From Otatea glauca (taxonomy: Eukaryota; Streptophyta; Magnoliopsida; Poales; Poaceae), in contig CM070725.1 in the NCBI GenBank assembly GCA_036346275.1, positions 45,694,104-45,758,103 on the forward strand: a DNA stretch of 64,000 bases. Direction: 5' to 3'. The notes under the pieces are model-generated. The model was not told the DNA's origin, made no database searches, and saw nothing but the letters and a program-made list of their open reading frames with translations. The translations under genes and the position numbers were made by a program. Each line of letters starts with the position of its first letter. The stretch's first letter is position 1. Shown piece after piece: positions 45,580-57,108 of the stretch.

Positions 45580-47270
45580 CTGGAAACTCCTAGACTACTG
45601 GTATGGTGGGCAACTCTTGTGTGGAAAGATGGGTGACTCTGAGGTCAGAATGTTTTTGTGTAGTTCAGATTCCCTGATAGGTGATGTGGGACCCTTTGGA
45701 CGTCCTTATAGATGCATTCTTCAATTCACAATCTATGTTAACCTCTTTATCGGCTAACTAATCCATTCCCAATAGTACATGCACTTTTGATAAATTTATG
45801 ACATGAAGGTTGACTAAGAATGAATTGTCTTGAGTATTTATTATTTGGTTTCTCCGGATTGAAGTTACCGTGATTAATCCCGTAGGTGTGTTTACTCCTA
45901 GAGGTGTTGTCAATGACATACATTATAATTTGTTTTCAATTACAAAGTCTTTGAAAATAAATGAATGTGTGGCCCTAGGATCAAACTGAATGGTACCAAT
46001 GGATGGATGAATGGGAAGCGTACCCGTGACCACGTTAGTGGCTCCATCCAATTGCTCCGCCAAAATCCCGATTGAATTTTTTGGAGGATGTGGCACTGGG
46101 ACCCCCTTGACCGCGCCCTGTTGTTGGTGTACGACTCTACGGTTTTCCTGGAATGTTCTGTCCAGACTGACTGGCTATGTACGGGTAGTTGCTCTTCCTA
46201 TATCCCTCCTTTCCATAGTTGTAACATGTAGTGGATGATTGGGGGCATTTGCTAGCATAGTGTGGGCCTCCACACTGAAACATTTGGGTATGGGTCTTGG
46301 TGGTGGGACATTTGGACGCTAGGCTGGTGCAGCTACCTATAGTCGAGGTACAAGATTCCTATTTGGTATGGGTGGTCTGAAAGGTCTAGGATGGTTACGA
46401 GTAGAAGACTGAGAGTCAAATCTTGCCTTCTTTCTTTATTTAGTTGGGCCTATTCATTTTTTAGAATGATGGTCGATTTACTAGGTCCTGGAATTCAGTG
46501 ATCCGATGGGCGGATAGGTGCATTCTAAGGTATAGGTTCATCCTCTTCTTAATCGATATATCTTGTTGGCATCAGAGTCTACTTCCTGAGGGACATAACT
46601 TGACAATTCGTTGAATTTGTGGAGGTACTTTGTCACCTTTTTGTTCCCCGAGTTAAATCCTAAAATTCATGTCTCTTGATGTCCATCTCACCCTAAGGAA
46701 CATGTGTGCTACGAAACTGTGGTGAACTCCGCCCAGGAAGCGGGTTGCTCTCCCATACATGTACGACAATAGTTCATCCACCAAGTTGCGACTGGACCGG
46801 TTAATTGGTAGGCAGCATACTGCAATTTCTCCTTATCGGAAGAGCCTACAGAATTTAACTACTTCTCTATTTCTTGAAGCAAATCATCAGTTTCAAGTGG
46901 CACCGTGGTTTTGGCAAATGTGGGCGCAAGTGTTTGTAAGAATTCTCCTAGAGTGACTTTGGTTTTAGTTTGACGTTGGCTTCTAGAACTAAGTTGGTGA
47001 GCAAAGCTTCCATAAAAATGTTTTGGCTCTCTTGAGCTTCTTTTCTAGAATTCTCTAGATACCATAGGACCCTTTCTAATTGATCTGGGTTCTCAGTGTT
47101 CAAGCTGTACTGGTGTTACCTCCTTGTGACGATTGTGGTCTAGTTTCAGGAACGTTGGGCTGATTGACATCATAGATAGGTGTAGTTTGTCGCTCGTCAG
47201 CATTTGGTGGGCTTTTAGAGGATCTTAGTCTAAGGACCAAATCCCGATCAATAATCTCGCGGTCTGACAT

Positions 47271-48175
47271 CCTACGAAAGTGAATAAAATTTTTGTGTAG
47301 TTCAGTTTATATTCTGCTTCACTGCATGACTTTGTTATATATGTTTTTTTTTTAAGTGATTCCTTCATTTCCGAAAAGAGTATTGTTCATAGACAGATTC
47401 ACCTTTTTGTTAGCGATAGTTTAACTGAGATCTAAGTTGTATTGTTATTAGCATCAGCGCTTCACTTATAGGATAAGAAATATTTTTATTCACAGGAGGG
47501 ATTACATTTCTGCTAGAGGTTTTAGTTTCAGCAAAAGGGAAGTAGAATTGCTCGTGTTGCTCTCTTTCGTCACTCCATTATAGAACCAACATGATGCCCA
47601 CTACCAAACCATCCTATGAAATAATGTAAGACAACAAACAAAGAAGAAAGTAAGAAGAAACCATAAAAAAAAACTTGGGTGTCACGGGCCCAAGAAGCCC
47701 TCAAGACAACAAGCTCGAGCAAGCACACAATGGACCAAGCATCCGAGAATATTACCTAGCCTTAAGCTCTATCTTTATTTGTTATACTTAGCAATTCACA
47801 ACCCCCCCCGGCCCCCCCTCTATATATATGCTTCATACCATACAGATTAACTATGGCATTGTGTTTGCATATAGTATCTAAACAGACAAAATCAAAATTA
47901 ACTGATTAAACGGAACTTGTCTATCCTATTATCGTATGAAGAAAATATTAATTACAATTGTAATGCGAAAATTGAAAATGCAACCATAGGTAGATACTTC
48001 TCGCAGAATAGAAATAATTACACAATAATACCACCATCAGTACATTAACGCATAACATACATCACACGTCCCACATACATCAGCTAAACACAAATACCCA
48101 TCCTACCCTACTACTCTGGCACCTCCTCAGGATCCTGCCATACATCAGCTAAACCTAAACGCCCTAAGAAGGAAA
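47271..48175. other. Non-coding sequence between the gypsy gag start and an unknown ORF
   Basis: It may contain the 5' LTR and leader of the gypsy element, but no TG...CA unit, primer-binding site or matching copy of the left LTR was found. A C-rich run (accccccccccggccccccc type) lies near 47802-47818. Nothing else can be supported. Confidence 0.4.
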
Positions 48176-48281
48176 TCATCTCTGCGAGGCCTCGGCGCTA
48201 GGTCCTGGATGTACCCCCATATTGGCCGTATGGGATATATGGTAGTGGATACTATCGGAATATGTGGAGTGGAGGAACCTT

Positions 48282-48959
48282 CTACCTGTGGCACAAGGGT
48301 GTAGCCGTGGGCGGTGGGTGGGTAGCTGGTAGGGGTACCGTAGGAGGTGTGGAGACAAGAGTAGATGGCACCGTAGAGGTCTCTGGGTGTGGAGGTGCGA
48401 AGTACTGAAGCGCCGCCTGCAAGCGGTTCCGCTCCATCTCGACAGCGATAAGCTGCTGCTGCCAGTAGCGACAGCGGGCCTCTGATCTATCTAAGGCTTC
48501 ACTCATACCCTCGATGAACATGGTATTGGCTATCATCATTAAGCTGTCGGTGACCCTCCTAGCCGATGATCCTGTAGTCTCAATAGTGCCAGATGTGTCA
48601 GGGTAAGGTGGTGGAGGGTGACTGGTGGCCTCCACAGAGAAAGCAGGTGGCAAGTGTCCAAAGGAAGTACCACTCAAGTGCCTCCCGAATTGGGTCCTAA
48701 GGGCTATCATCGTCTTCCTGGCGACGTTTTGAAGGGGCAAGAAATAATCTGAGCTATGCCATAATACCGTTTGCTCGGCGTAGTAGCTAGGCTGCAACGG
48801 TATGCCCGTAGTAACCACCCCGATCCTAGGCGTAGACCCATCCTTGTACACCTCCTGGAAGAAATCTAGACAACCTCCTCCTATCTCATGCATCATCTGA
48901 TACAGGAGCATCACGTGCTGTCCCTGAATACGACCGGACGGAATTCTATAGCGCGACAT
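48282..48959 (-). CDS. Unidentified ORF, about 225 residues, probably transposon-associated
   Basis: The start at 48959 (MSRYRIPSGRIQGQHVML) is preferred over the upstream frame start because a pyrimidine-rich tract ending TTTTTTGCAG lies directly before it, which also looks like a splice acceptor. The first ~110 residues look globular (YQMMHEIGGGCLDFFQEVY, SSDYFLPLQNVARKTMIAL). A Pro/Ser/Thr-rich linker, a possible coiled coil (EALDRSEARCRYWQQQLI) and a Pro-rich C-terminus follow. I do not recognise the family. The setting, between a dead gypsy element and the breakpoint of the segmental duplication, suggests a transposon-borne ORF or captured gene fragment. Confidence 0.4.
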   Translation of the reverse strand: MSRYRIPSGRIQGQHVMLLYQMMHEIGGGCLDFFQEVYKDGSTPRIGVVTTGIPLQPSYYAEQTVLWHSSDYFLPLQNVARKTMIALRTQFGRHLSGTSFGHLPPAFSVEATSHPPPPYPDTSGTIETTGSSARRVTDSLMMIANTMFIEGMSEALDRSEARCRYWQQQLIAVEMERNRLQAALQYFAPPHPETSTVPSTLVSTPPTVPLPATHPPPTATPLCHR

Positions 48960-49148
48960 TCTGCAAAAAAAAAAAATCAAATCAGTATTGGTGATCTGAC
49001 TATTGTCAGCAAAATATTAAACTTACTACTATTATTTGACAAGATGAGAAGTGCTATAACTAGTGCTATGTAGCCAATAAAATCTTTTTCCCTTAGGTTT
49101 CCTATCATTCCCTAGTTATTTATTTGTGTAGCTCTAGTAAACATTACT

Positions 49149-52100
49149 CTAGTACCACCTGTGGGAACTAGGGCCCTCAGTCATGCCATTCTTTGGCTTC
49201 TTATCTTCACTGCCAGGGCCGCATATCACATTGACAGCATGAGTAGGGTCTGTGGTAATTTCTTCATTCTGCTTCTTTTCTTTAACATTAGATGTGATAT
49301 TCGCCATATTGATCTCACAAGCAGTAGGTTCTCTAGTAGTTTCTTCGTTGTGCTTCCTTAATTCAACATTACTTGGGATATTCACTGCATTGATCTCACA
49401 GGTAGGGTCTGCAGCAACTTCTTCATTCTGCTTCTTTCCTTCAACATTATCTACGCTACATGCCACACTTATATCTTGAGTAGTTCCCACATAAACCTCA
49501 CTCTGCTGCTTCTCTTCAACAAAGTCTCTGCTACTTATCACATCGGTCTTGTTAGAAGCAGGATTTGCAATGACCTCATTAATCTGCTCCTTTTCTTCAA
49601 CACCACTTGTACTTTGTACTACACTAATCTTGTGAGAACTAGCTTCTGCAATAATTTCTTCACTCGGTTTATTTTCTCCAAAATTACCTGTACTGCACAC
49701 TGCATTAGCCTCATGAGAAGTGGTGTATGCAGTAATATCTTCAATCTGCTGCTTTTCTTCAACATCTACGCTGCGCATCTCATTTATCTCAAGGGAAGTA
49801 AGCTCTGCAGTTGTGTTTTCATTCTGTCTATTCTCTTCAACAACATCTCTGCTACTTACCATATCAATCTCATGAGAAGTGGGGTATGTGTCAAGCTCCG
49901 CTACGTCAACTTGAGATGGTATGAAAGTGATACCACTTGTATGGCCCGCATGTTTCAGTATGCCATCTCCTGTTGTCACTTCAGAGGAATAAACATTCTT
50001 TGTAAGGTTAGCAGCAGCACCAGCAGATATGATTTCAGCACCTACAGCAGGTCCAAGTGCATTGCCGACCCCATCTGCAGAATGCTCGTGGAATTTCAGT
50101 TCATAAACAAACATCATATGGGACGTAAAATAACTGGGAGGTATTGATGAATGTGTTGTCAGGCCCGCATTGTATCTCTTAATTAGATTGACTTGCCAAC
50201 ACAAACTGTACTAGTAGAAATATGCGCTGGTCCTCAAATTTTACCTAACTAGACACCTTTTCCCAAAAGATAGGGCACCATCAGTGCACATTAAGGCCCT
50301 CTAATTGAGCTGTCATGCAATAAATTTCAAGCAGAAGCTGAAATGATCTTTGAGATTTTGATAAAACAAGCACAACCCCAAAAATGCCAGCATATTTAGG
50401 ATTACTATTTTTCACATTTGTTGGTCACTACCAGCATAATGGAGAAACGTCAACTAGCCAAAACTAGACCTAACCACTTCTTCTTGCCAAATTAATTATG
50501 ATATTTACAAACAAAAAATATAAATGAATATAAATGCAGAACACAAGAACATCAGCACAAAACTGAAATTCTCACCTGCATCAGGACAATGCTGTCCTTC
50601 CTCAATGTCCGTCTGTTTGGGGGTTGTCAGCAGATCTGCTGCCACAGAGGTCAAGTCAGTTTGCTGGAGGGTTTTGACAGTGTCTGGTGCCTCCAAATGG
50701 CAATCACCAGTAGCAAGTTGAAATAAATCATCACCATTGGTATCATCTGCACATACATGCTTCTCAGTACAGGTCTCCTTACTCCCAAGTAAATTGACAG
50801 GTTCCTTGACGGTATAAACTTGCTCTATTGAATTACTAAAAATAAGCCTGCTTTGCTCCTTGGATTCAGTCTCTTCACCGGAGATTTCTTTGGAAACCAC
50901 ATTGAAATTATTGACAGATGGATCTTCCTTCATTGTTGTTGCACTATGCCCCTCATCAATCTTGGTTTGGGACTTTTTTTGACAGGAGGAATCAATCTCA
51001 CTGCCTTTTACCAATATGTCTTCGCTAGTTTTGTCTTTGCCAAAGGCGTCAATCATACCATCTATTTCAGTAACGGCAATATCATCCAGACAAACAACTA
51101 CAGCATTTGTTTTTGCAGAAATTTCACCTGCAGTAGCATCTGATGCCACCGACGTAACATCTGAGTTATTTATTTCATCTACAGAGAAATCTGAAGTGAA
51201 TCTTGCACCATCTTCAGGCTCTGGAGGAAGAACAGAAGTGGAAGCATCCTGACAGAGATCAGAACTAACTGCTGGCTGAGACGGATGCCTATCTTCAAGA
51301 TGTGGTGCATTTTCAGCTACTTCAGTTTGAATCTCATCATTATCAATTCCAATGGCCTTAGGAGCAATTTCAGATGCGACATCATCGCAACTAATGAGGC
51401 AATCTTCACTTAATTTATTGATGATATCTTGAACTCCAGTACCATTAGGAGAAGAATGATCTACAAAAGATATTCACTTAGTGAATAATACGTGCGCAAT
51501 AGAGTCGTGATGCATCGGAGAAAGAAACATAACAGTAGTGAAAATATGCATGCAAGAAAGTGTACATCCACAGCGCAGTGAATATTAATAGCTCTGGACT
51601 TTCTGGCAGTGAAGTTATGCTACCAGCACAGGATGGAGACAACTTCACAAGATAGAGGAATTACATGCGTAGTACTACCAAGCAACAAGCTGCCGTCCTC
51701 ACCAATTTTACTGAACCGCATTTTTCCACCAGCATTGAGATTTACAGTTTGGAAGTTACATAAACAGCTAAGCAGTTCCAGAACATTACTAACCCACGGG
51801 AAAGCATTGAAGCACTTCTCAAGAATATATTATACTAACCCTCCCCGAAGATGACAAGAAAGTACACACATTCTGAACATTACTACGTTAATCGAGAAGA
51901 CCAAGAACCATCATACCTTCATTCCAGCCTCCGTATCGGTACAACTTCACTGAATCATGCAAGTTCTTCTCTACAAAGACGTATTGGGAAAGAGAGAAGA
52001 AGCAGCAACTTTTACCCACCAAATCTCTTATCAAACCCATTTTACTTCAGAAACTAACAAAAGAGAAACAAAGAGCAAGAATATTCAGGGAGAAAGAATC

Positions 52101-52602
52101 AGAACAAACCTTCATTGTCCTCGTTCTCCACTACATCCCCAACCTCCCGCGCAGATCCAGGCAAACCACCGCCGCAAGCCGCTGCACGCGCGCCATTGCC
52201 CTCTCCTCCTAGTCCTCCCCCTCCCCCTTCACCATCACCTAGGACGCACACACGCAAACGGGTCAGGCCAAGAAAACCTCAGACGCGGTAACCCACCAGA
52301 GCATGGCACAAAAACTGCGCGGTACCTAGCATAAATTTCTCGTCGTCGCGCTCCCAGGAGCCCTCCACGGCGGCGGCGGACAGCGGCTTGCAGCAGTTCT
52401 TGCGGTGCGCGCTCAGGTACTGGTACCCGCACGGGCTGCATAGGCTGCCGCCGCCTCCTGCACACAACAATCCAAACACAAAACCGCCACGCCATTACAT
52501 CAAGCAAAAAAAGACCGGCAAGAAAGCAAGAAAATTTCTGCAATGCCGACGGCGAGGAGGCTCACCGGAAGCACCGCATCCGCTCTTGTGGCCGCTCTCC
52601 AT
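49149..52602 (-). pseudogene. Unknown repeat protein, copy B, 3'-truncated
   Basis: Exons on the minus strand: 52602-52566, 52457-52326, 52238-52110, 51460-50576, 50074-49149, all with conserved splice sites and phases. Unlike copy A the frame is open through exon 5 up to the break. Homology to copy A ends at about 49162 and the frame runs into a stop three codons later (SSHRWY, stop). About 270 residues are lost, including half of the repeats and the conserved basic C-terminus. Exon 2 has a 27 bp in-frame deletion that shortens the finger to CSPCGYQYLSAHRKNC, with too few residues between the Cys pair and the His/Cys pair. Copy B is probably not a functional protein, though it could be transcribed. 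Confidence 0.8.
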
Positions 52603-52984
52603 GGCGAAGCAGTTCCAGCCCTACCGTGCTCAGCAATGGAGAAGAAGAGTGGAGACTATTGAGGACTGAGGAGTAGCTTTGGTTTAGAAGAGTCGAGGCG
52701 CTTCCGGTGATGGAAGGAGGCGGCACAGCTCGGGAGAGTGACAGGTGGGACCCAGAAACACGGCGGCCCACACGTCAGCGAGGAATTACGGGACAAGAAC
52801 CTGTTGGTCGTTTCCGTGCGGTTGCGGCCTGCTTTCTTCTCACTGGACGCGAGATATCCGCCGTGGGTGTAGGCATCGACGGTGGTGATGTGGATAAGCG
52901 GTAAAAACCCAACAAGATTCTCCCCCGGTGCAGCGAGCCCACGTGGCTCCAAAGCAAGGATTCTTTGCTCCGGCCGGTTAAGGG

Positions 52985-53245
52985 CATGTATAATAAGGCC
53001 TGTCATCTCACTCTTAATTTGTATACATCAACTTTGGTCTATATAAAGGAGTGAGAAAAGAGGAAAAAGGAGATAATTGGCTTTTATTTAGTAGCCAGCT
53101 TTGCACGAAAGCATAAGTAGTTCATTTATGTACAAGAGAGAAAAGATAGTTATTTCAGAACATCTAGAGACAGTTATTGTACAAGTTGGCTTTTAGTTTA
53201 CTATTATTCAGTAGTTAGCTTTGCTATTGTAATTGCTCTAAGGGC
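52985..53245. mobile_element. MITE-like repeat in duplication copy B
   Basis: It starts 'agggcatgtataataagg' right after a TTA that matches copy A sequence, and ends 'attgtaattgctctaagggcatg'. It shares 'gagaaaagagg', 'ggcttttatttagtagc' and 'tttgcacgaaagc' with the copies at 5040-5416 and 58360-58590. A TTA target fits the Tourist/Harbinger type. Its absence from copy A dates the insertion to after the duplication. Confidence 0.55.
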
Positions 53246-53487
53246 ATGCTAGCATGTCCACATCAGCGTTATATTGTATGGAACAAACGAGAAAAAAAGA
53301 GAGAATCAGGGATACAAAATTTGATGATTTTTTTATTTGAGGTCACTATGAAATCCAAATTATCGGTCGAATAAATTATTTTGAAAAACTATGATATTAC
53401 TATATTATTATTATTTTGCGAAATTTAATCCAAATCGCCCAAATTTTCATGATTATTTGACCGGTTTTAAATCTTTTATAGCCGAAT

Positions 53488-54475
53488 TTGACTGGATTTG
53501 GTCTAATAACTAATGAGGACATCAATTCCTTGGATACACACACTACACCCGCTATTTCTCATGTTTCACCACTTCAAGGTCCAATGACAAGAGCCCGTGC
53601 TCGTCAATTAAATCATAAGGTTAGCTCGTTCCTCGCTGTTCATAATTATTTTAATAGGGATGGTATGCTACCTAATGGACATTGTGATTTGTTGTTACTT
53701 AGGAATATTGGTGAAGATGCCATACCAAGTCTCCATCCTCAATTCAGAGAGCAAGATATTTCGGGCTGCAATTCGAGTTAGAGTCAGCCTGATAGCCTTG
53801 GATTCAAACGGCCATAACTTTCTCATACGGCGTCATTTAGAGGTGTATAGGTACTCTATTGATGAAAGTTTATTTCATCATCTTTTCAATGGATCTAACC
53901 TCGCCTCCAAATTGTATCGGGAATGCTTCCAAATAGTCGTAACAAGTGGCTGTTGTTTTTCTGTACGGTGCTGCACCACCTTTTCTTTGGCCCACGGGCC
54001 TTGTATCTTGACAGAGGGTCCAAGCCCAGGTTGTGGACATGGGAGGCAACCCTAGCACGCCCCTTCCCTGGCCACAACTGCCCTCTCCCTTTCCACATCA
54101 TTAAAACAAGCCGTCGTCATCAGTTTAGGTCAGATTATTTTGCTAAGTTTGTTCTCCATTGCGTGTGAAACACTTGTTCATCGGAGTAGTGTCGCAAGAC
54201 CTGGTTTAGTGAAAGAGCTAACCTCAACTTTGATCGTTTTGAATTGTTAGATTGCTTTCTTTCTCGTTCTTGCTCGTTTCTTCTACTGCGTGCAGGAATT
54301 AAGCTTCATGGTTAGGTCATCCGGGCGTGAGCACGGTTGATAACGATAGGTGCGTGGGTGTAGCGATTGCAATGATTCAATCTTCGCTGATTGGAAGCTC
54401 TTGGAACGCGAACGTCCTGTTTCGCAAAAGTAGAACCTATCGGAAGATCGGGCCATTGTCGCATCAATAACCTTA
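53488..54475 (+). mobile_element. 3' end of a gypsy polyprotein plus LTR fragment
   Basis: The frame 53488-53781 includes GPMTRARARQLNHKVSSFL, a tail found just before the 3' LTR in a common group of grass gypsy elements. Downstream text such as 'gccataactttctcatacggcgt' and 'gggaggcaaccctagcacg' is LTR-like, ending near 54475. Neither the rest of pol nor a second LTR is present, so the element is truncated on the left. Confidence 0.6.
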
Positions 54476-54489
54476 AGAAAGTCATCTTC

Positions 54490-55530
54490 TATGAAAATTT
54501 ATTGAAAAACCAAAATTTTGAGATATTTTAAAATTTTAGCAGAAACACTGTTAGATTTTTATAAAATTGTAAAAGCTTGATAACGATATGAAAAATTTAT
54601 GGTGTAGGATCATACATAAACATTTTCAAAATAAATTCAACTTCATTTCTTATCTTTAAAAAATCACAAAAAGAATGATCATAATTGGGACAATAAATCT
54701 GTCAGAATTTTCTAAATTTTCTCGAGTGAGATCATGATCCAAATTTTTTGTGAGATCTTAAGAATTGCCTCGTACTATTCTATAAATTTCCAAAAAAATT
54801 GTCTTTTTTTTGTTTGGTCAATCAAATCTATGTAAGCATTGAAATTCATTTGTTATATTTCAAAAATCAAAAAGAGAAAGAAAATAAATGGTAATGTGCC
54901 TCGTAAGAATTTTATAAATTTGCTAGAGTGTGATGAGGATTCAAAATTTTATGACATCTTAAGCATTTTATCATCACCATTCTGTAAAATTTTTAAAATT
55001 TTAAATATTTTTTATTGCTAAAGCAAATCTATGTATTGATCATCACGCTTTCATGAGGATGTAGCACTGTCAGAATTTTTAAAAATTCTTTAAGCATGAT
55101 CATCATTTAAATGTTTTAGAAAAACATTAATGATATATCAGCACCTTCCACAAAAATTTTCAAAATTTTCTAACATGATTGGACCATTTTTTATTTTATT
55201 CAATTTTACCAATAAGGCTTTTAACAGGACAGTAGCGTTGTTTGAATTTTTAAAACTTCATAAAGCTTAATCATCATCTAAAAATTTTATGAGAATATTA
55301 GTAATGCAATAGAACCATGAAAAAAATTTAAAATTTTCTAATTTGGTCTATACCATTTTTCATTTGGTTCAAACTTGCTGGTCAACGTTTTATGAGGACA
55401 GTAGTAATATTCGAATTTTTAAAATTCCTCATATTTGATATCATCTTAATTTTTTATGAAATCATCACTAATGTGTCAGGAACGTCCACAAATTTTTTAA
55501 AAATGTCGATATCGTTTGCACTATTTTTCA
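54490..55530 (+). repeat. AT-rich satellite-like array, period about 170 bp
   Basis: Landmark text 'gaggacagtag...gaatttttaaaa...atcatc' starts near 55055, 55225 and 55394, a spacing of 169-170 bp. More diverged units reach back to about 54530. Each unit also contains 'aaaaattttcaaaattttctaa' and 'ccatttttcatttggtt' variants. There is no coding capacity. Inverted relatives lie at 3660-4150. Confidence 0.7.
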
Positions 55531-55689
55531 TTCAGTTGAAATTTGCCGAGATTTCGGCAATTTCGAGAAAATTTTTGGATTTTTGGGCAAAATTCCAAAT
55601 TTGAATTTTGCTTTTTGAATTTCGACCGGATTTCGCTGAAATTTTGGATTTCGATCATTAGCCAAATTTCATCCAAAACGAATTTTGAT

Positions 55690-55900
55690 TCCCTGGAGAG
55701 AAGAGAGGTATCTCTTATTTATTAGTAAGCATTGCATGAAAGTATTGCTAAATTAGTTATGGACAAGAGAAAAGGATAGTTATTGCACATCATCTAAAGA
55801 TAACATTTAACGATATTTATTATACAAGGTGGCTTTAATGTTTTCTATAAACGATATAGACGAGAGATAGAGTAAATAGTAGATTTTATTATTTTACTTG
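55690..55900. mobile_element. MITE-like fragment closing the insertion in copy B
   Basis: The text 'tcttatttattagtaagcattgcatgaaag' and 'gttattgcacatcat', ending 'ttattattttacttgtta', resembles the right half of the TTAGAGCA-type MITE family. With the element at 52985 it brackets the 2.9 kb insertion that interrupts the duplicated upstream region. Confidence 0.45.
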
Positions 55901-56045
55901 TTATAATAACCTGAGCATCTTTTTTCTTTCTTTTTTTTGTCTCTTTCCCCCTCACATTCACAGGTGCACTTTGGCCAATGTGGCGGTGATGTACCGTTGT
56001 CTGCATCGTTGTTGTTACCATCATGCATGCACATCAGTACCTTAC

Positions 56046-56664
56046 TGGATGTGCTGTGGGAAACATGGGAAAGGGTGCCGAGGGAGATGGCGAGTATGTC
56101 GTGTGTGGGGGTGTGAAAACGGATATATTTTCCAATCGATTTGGATAATTTTTGGTTATATGTTCTATCGGATCGAATATTTATCACATAATATTAGATC
56201 GGATACGAATATAAATTTTTTGGTCGGATATAGATTCGGTAGCTCATTATCCGTTGTATACTGATACGGATTTGGATAATCCAGATACTGATGAGTCGAA
56301 TATGCAGATATGCATATGGGTTGTGTCAAGACTACTTTTTAAATAGAATCAATCTATCCTGAATGGTGAGATATAAATTTAAGAAATATTTTTTTATAGA
56401 TACTGAACCATTCAATTCACTCAAAATAATTGAACCAAGTAATATTAGACCAATCCATCTCATACAATCACCGAACACACTGTAGGTGGATAGGTATCAC
56501 GAGGCATACCACGAGAAGACGACGCAGAGGATGGTGCCACCTCGCAGTATGGAGAGGAGATGGAGATCGCACATAGTACGAAGAGAAAGAGGCGCAACAC
56601 ACCTGTGCCGCTGCTGTGGCAATGCTGAACTGCTGGTCTGCTACTGCTCGTCTCTCACTTAATC
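56046..56664. other. AT-rich insertion within duplication copy B
   Basis: It is absent from copy A. The part near 56107-56325 has repeated 'cggatacgaat' and 'ggatttggataat' motifs after 'gggtgtgaaaacggatat', resembling non-autonomous hAT elements whose ends read gggtgxxaaacgg. No right terminus or target duplication was found. No gene is present. Confidence 0.4.
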
Positions 56665-57108
56665 TAGACTAGGTCAAGGGCAATTGCTAAGGAGAACAAT
56701 GGGTTGTGCTGGCCTCAATTGTCAGTATATTCTGTCTAGTCCTATTTTCTCAATAAGTCTAATGAGCTTATCTCTTTTAGTCACAAATAATTGTCGTTAT
56801 GGATATCGATATGATCTTTAAAACACACTTTAACCACTAATTTTTATTATAATATATATATATATAACCCAATAAAATTATAATATTATAAAAGTACTTT
56901 TTAAGATAAATCTACGCATATGATTTTCGTATATCCAATTTAAATATTTTAAAAGATATTAATAGTCAAAGTTTTAAAATTGTAAATACATTTATATATA
57001 AAACGATAATTATCTGTGAAAGAAGGGAGTTTTTAAGTACAAGCTGAAAAAGAGGTTTGACTTCGTTTATATATTCCACGAGTCCAACCAAGTTGGCTCG
57101 AGCCTGTA

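Larger units (their letters stand above)
39113..47270 (-). mobile_element. Decayed Ty3/gypsy retrotransposon (chromodomain-tail type), split by a solo LTR
   Basis: Minus-strand order from 47270: gag start (MSDREIIDRDLVLRLRSS), a protease-like segment near 46000, reverse transcriptase (45579-44978 and 41935-41870), RNase H (41520-41074), integrase (40970-40008), a chromodomain-like tail near 39480-39353 (KEATWEKED, AYPHLF) and a polypurine tract (taagggggtagg) near 39325. Sequence left of 39325 is probably the 3' LTR. The internal order RT, RH, INT identifies Ty3/gypsy. The reading frame is broken many times and key residues are lost, so the element is dead. The 5' LTR could not be defined. 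Confidence 0.8.
49162..57103. repeat. Segmental duplication, copy B (interrupted)
   Basis: It matches 34378-38859 in the same orientation. The match is continuous from 49162 to about 52984, resumes at about 55900-56045 ('ccccctcacattcac', 'tttggccaatgtggcggtgatgta') and again at about 56665-57103 ('caattgtcagtatattctgtctag' to 'gttggctcgagc'). The interruptions are a 2.9 kb insertion and a roughly 0.6 kb AT-rich insertion that copy A lacks. Confidence 0.85.
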
